Shown one piece after another: positions 36,373 to 36,414 of a stretch of 36,414 bases of DNA. The notes beneath the pieces were generated by a model. The model saw only the letters and a program-made list of their open reading frames with translations. It made no database searches and was not told where the DNA came from. The position numbers and the translations under genes were made by a program. The first letter of the stretch is position 1. Each line of letters begins with the position of its first letter. The stretch is from an uncultured Bacilli bacterium (lineage in GTDB: Bacteria; Bacillota_I; Bacilli_A; RF39; UBA660), in contig CANQXQ010000003.1 in the NCBI GenBank assembly GCA_947627845.1, positions 1-36,414 on the forward strand. Reading direction: 5' to 3'.

Positions 36373-36414
36373 TTAAGTATAAGTTAGAAAATTATAATAT
36401 GATTGATAGAAAAG

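Overview
Very AT-rich, low-GC Gram-positive-type chromosomal window using the standard bacterial code (TGA is a stop, e.g. 6911-6913). It is densely coding. No rRNA, tRNA, CRISPR array or intact transposase was seen. Main content, left to right: truncated thioredoxin-like remnant; class II Fic protein; choloylglycine hydrolase family enzyme; XRE-HTH membrane protein; MATE transporter fused to a cytidylate-kinase-like domain; flavin reductase; MmcQ/YjbR; DUF1003; an ABC transporter (ATPase plus large FtsX permease) followed by an OmpR-type two-component system; Ca2+-type P-type ATPase; a previously uncalled decayed ECF sigma factor; membrane GDPD with an uncalled 30-aa membrane peptide; DUF1848; CmpB-like membrane protein; a GntR(YtrA)-ABC operon; PepSY plus LTA synthase family; trmB; NUDIX; GH25 lysozyme; peptidase C26; a three-gene operon (AMP-forming acyl-CoA-ligase-like enzyme, multi-TM hybrid histidine kinase, Hpt-REC protein); a solitary antitoxin-like XRE; CDF transporter; GT-C-like membrane protein; tandem-HTH regulator. 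The strongest candidates for undescribed biology are the ligase/phosphorelay operon (28518-32906) and the MATE-nucleotide-kinase-like fusion (4943-6913). All family calls come from motif recognition by eye; no searches were run.
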